From assembly GCA_030609125.1 (NCBI GenBank), contig JAUWCW010000107.1:1-6814 (forward strand): a DNA stretch of 6,814 nt, read 5' to 3'. Shown one piece after another: positions 5,946 through 6,814 of the stretch. A program made the translations under genes and the position numbers. This DNA is from Candidatus Rokuibacteriota bacterium (lineage in GTDB: Bacteria > JAUVQV01). The notes under the pieces are model-generated. The model saw only the letters and a program-made list of their open reading frames with translations, was not told the origin of the DNA and did no database searches. The stretch's first letter is position 1. Every line of letters starts with the position of its first letter.

Positions 5946-6198
5946 CACGTCCGTAAGGATGTTCACTCTCAGCACCTGCAGCCACTGCAAGGCGGTCAAG
6001 CGGTTCCTCGACCAGTGCACCGTCCGGTACGACTTCACCGACGTGGACACCCTGACGGGCGAAGAGCGGGCGGCGGTCATCGCCGACCTGCGCAATTTCA
6101 ATCCGAAGTGCTCGGTGCCGACCATCATCATAGGAACCGAGGTGATCATCGGCTTCGACGAAGACGCCATCAAGAAGGCGCTGGGAATACAGTCATGA
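5938..6198 (+). CDS. Glutaredoxin-like (NrdH-type) thiol protein
   Basis: A small thioredoxin-fold dithiol carrier of 86 residues. The active site TCSHC places redox cysteines at 14 and 17, after the beta strand VRMFTLS. The cis-proline is Pro61 in SVPTIII, and the C-terminal GF pair is at 72-73, so the full glutaredoxin fold is present without a signal peptide. It is cytoplasmic. Two further cysteines, Cys27 and Cys58, are present, with Cys58 three residues before the cis-proline. AAGGA about seven bases before the ATG serves as ribosome binding site inside the upstream gene. The start overlaps the regulator's end by eight bases, and its stop overlaps the next ATG as ATGA. That coupling to a ferredoxin:thioredoxin reductase chain suggests it is reduced by ferredoxin through that enzyme rather than by glutathione; this is inference. 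Confidence 0.85.
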   Translation: MNDTSVRMFTLSTCSHCKAVKRFLDQCTVRYDFTDVDTLTGEERAAVIADLRNFNPKCSVPTIIIGTEVIIGFDEDAIKKALGIQS

Positions 6199-6524
6199 AG
6201 GCGGAAGAGCTGCTGGAAATGCTCCGCAAGGTCCAGGAGCCGAAAGGCTACTTCTTCAACAGCGACCGGGAGATGACGGTGGAGTTGATCGAGGCCCTTC
6301 AGCTCAACCGCGAGCGCTACGGCTACATGGCCTGCCCCTGCCGCATCGCCGCCGGCGGCCGGGAGAGCGACCGTGACATCATCTGCCCCTGCGAGTACCG
6401 CGAGGAGGACGTCAAGGAATATGGGAGCTGCTACTGCAACCTCTACGTCTCCCGGGAATGGAACGAGGGCGGCATTCCCCGCGCCGCCGTCCCCGAGCGG
6501 CGCCCCCCGGAGAAAGTCAGATAA
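6195..6524 (+). CDS. Ferredoxin:thioredoxin reductase, catalytic (beta) chain
   Basis: A [4Fe-4S] enzyme that takes electrons one at a time from ferredoxin and reduces a disulfide on a thioredoxin-fold partner. The 109-residue product has the family's six cysteines as CPC (47-49), CPC (64-66) and CYC (79-81). By analogy with the cyanobacterial enzyme, Cys47, Cys64, Cys66 and Cys79 would hold the cluster and Cys49-Cys81 would form the redox disulfide. Spacings are 14 and 12 residues, against 16 and 8 in plants and cyanobacteria, and the middle residue of the third motif is Tyr rather than His. No variable (alpha) subunit is encoded nearby, as in other non-photosynthetic bacteria and archaea. 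The start overlaps the glutaredoxin-like stop by ATGA. About 20 residues after the last motif are basic and proline-rich. Confidence 0.92.
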   Translation: MKAEELLEMLRKVQEPKGYFFNSDREMTVELIEALQLNRERYGYMACPCRIAAGGRESDRDIICPCEYREEDVKEYGSCYCNLYVSREWNEGGIPRAAVPERRPPEKVR

Positions 6525-6527
6525 AAG

Positions 6528-6814
6528 ATGGTGTGCCTTGACTATCGCGAGAAAATCGCCTACTCCGACGAGAAGGCCGGCAAGATAGCTCTCTCCGACA
6601 CCGGTCATTCCCGCTCCACGCTCTGGTGTCTGCTGCCCGGCCAGGGGATCGCCCCCCACGTTCATGCCGGTGATCACATCTGGGCTGTCTTCGAAGGAGA
6701 GGGCGACTATCTTTCCGAGGGGAAGCCGCCGCGGCCGATACGGCCCGGGACGGTCCTCGTCGCCCCGGCGGGAGAGTCACACGGCGTGGAAAACACCGGC
6801 AAGGCCGGACTCGT
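6528..6814 (+). CDS. Small cupin-domain protein, 3' end beyond the window
   Basis: The frame starts at ATG 6528, three bases after the reductase stop, and is open for 95 codons to the window edge. It is a single cupin barrel (PF07883-like). Motif 1 reads G38-x5-H44-x-H46 and ends in the FEGEG turn, with His50 where the usual metal-binding Glu sits. Motif 2 fits exactly: G74-x5-P80-x-G82-x2-H85-x3-N89. The three or four histidines indicate a divalent metal site. Cupins of this size are enzymes or ligand sensors, so the function is unknown. A GGAGAAAG sequence lies about eleven bases before the ATG, inside the upstream gene. The tight spacing puts it in the HD-GYP / glutaredoxin / reductase operon. 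Confidence 0.85.
   Translation, partial: MVCLDYREKIAYSDEKAGKIALSDTGHSRSTLWCLLPGQGIAPHVHAGDHIWAVFEGEGDYLSEGKPPRPIRPGTVLVAPAGESHGVENTGKAGL

Noticed and set aside
5883-6677. A 264-codon minus-strand frame opposite the glutaredoxin, reductase and cupin genes
   Set aside because: It covers three plus-strand genes with clear motifs, has no ribosome binding site context and shows no domain.

Overview
The window is GC-rich, densely packed bacterial chromosome with short gaps, frequent GTG starts and many stop/start overlaps. I see no tRNA, rRNA, CRISPR array or insertion sequence. The gene content suggests a free-living, probably anaerobic bacterium of the Desulfobacterota (former Deltaproteobacteria; Geobacter- or Syntrophus-like). 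The pointers are a tandem pair of DUF507 genes beside ychF, a ferredoxin:thioredoxin reductase catalytic chain with no variable subunit in view, and a stand-alone REC-HD-GYP regulator. The taxonomic call is an inference.

Left part, minus strand (about 2800 down to 1): one apparent operon. It runs ychF (translation-associated P-loop NTPase), a 42-residue membrane peptide overlapping its end, two DUF507 paralogues, lepB (signal peptidase I), and at the very edge a fragment resembling the N-terminus of a XerC/XerD tyrosine recombinase. These are mostly housekeeping genes. The unusual parts are the divergent YchF, the DUF507 pair and the peptide.

Middle, plus strand (2800-4602): a divergent intergenic region with promoter-like elements facing both ways leads into a PfkB/ribokinase-family kinase. 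A C-tract then directly abuts a strong-looking sigma70 promoter; its G-rich strand fits a G-quadruplex pattern. That promoter drives a two-CBS-domain adenine-nucleotide sensor candidate.

Right part, plus strand (4603-6814): a short intergenic region with a perfect 10-bp palindrome and a TTGACA promoter leads into a tight four-gene operon. The genes are a REC-HD-GYP response regulator (predicted cyclic-di-GMP phosphodiesterase), a glutaredoxin-like thiol protein, the ferredoxin:thioredoxin reductase catalytic chain, and a small cupin cut by the window edge. Start/stop overlaps of 8 and 4 bases and a 3-base gap tie them together. The Grx-like protein and reductase look like a dedicated electron-transfer pair. 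Their co-expression with a cyclic-di-GMP hydrolase and a cupin is the most interesting candidate system here.
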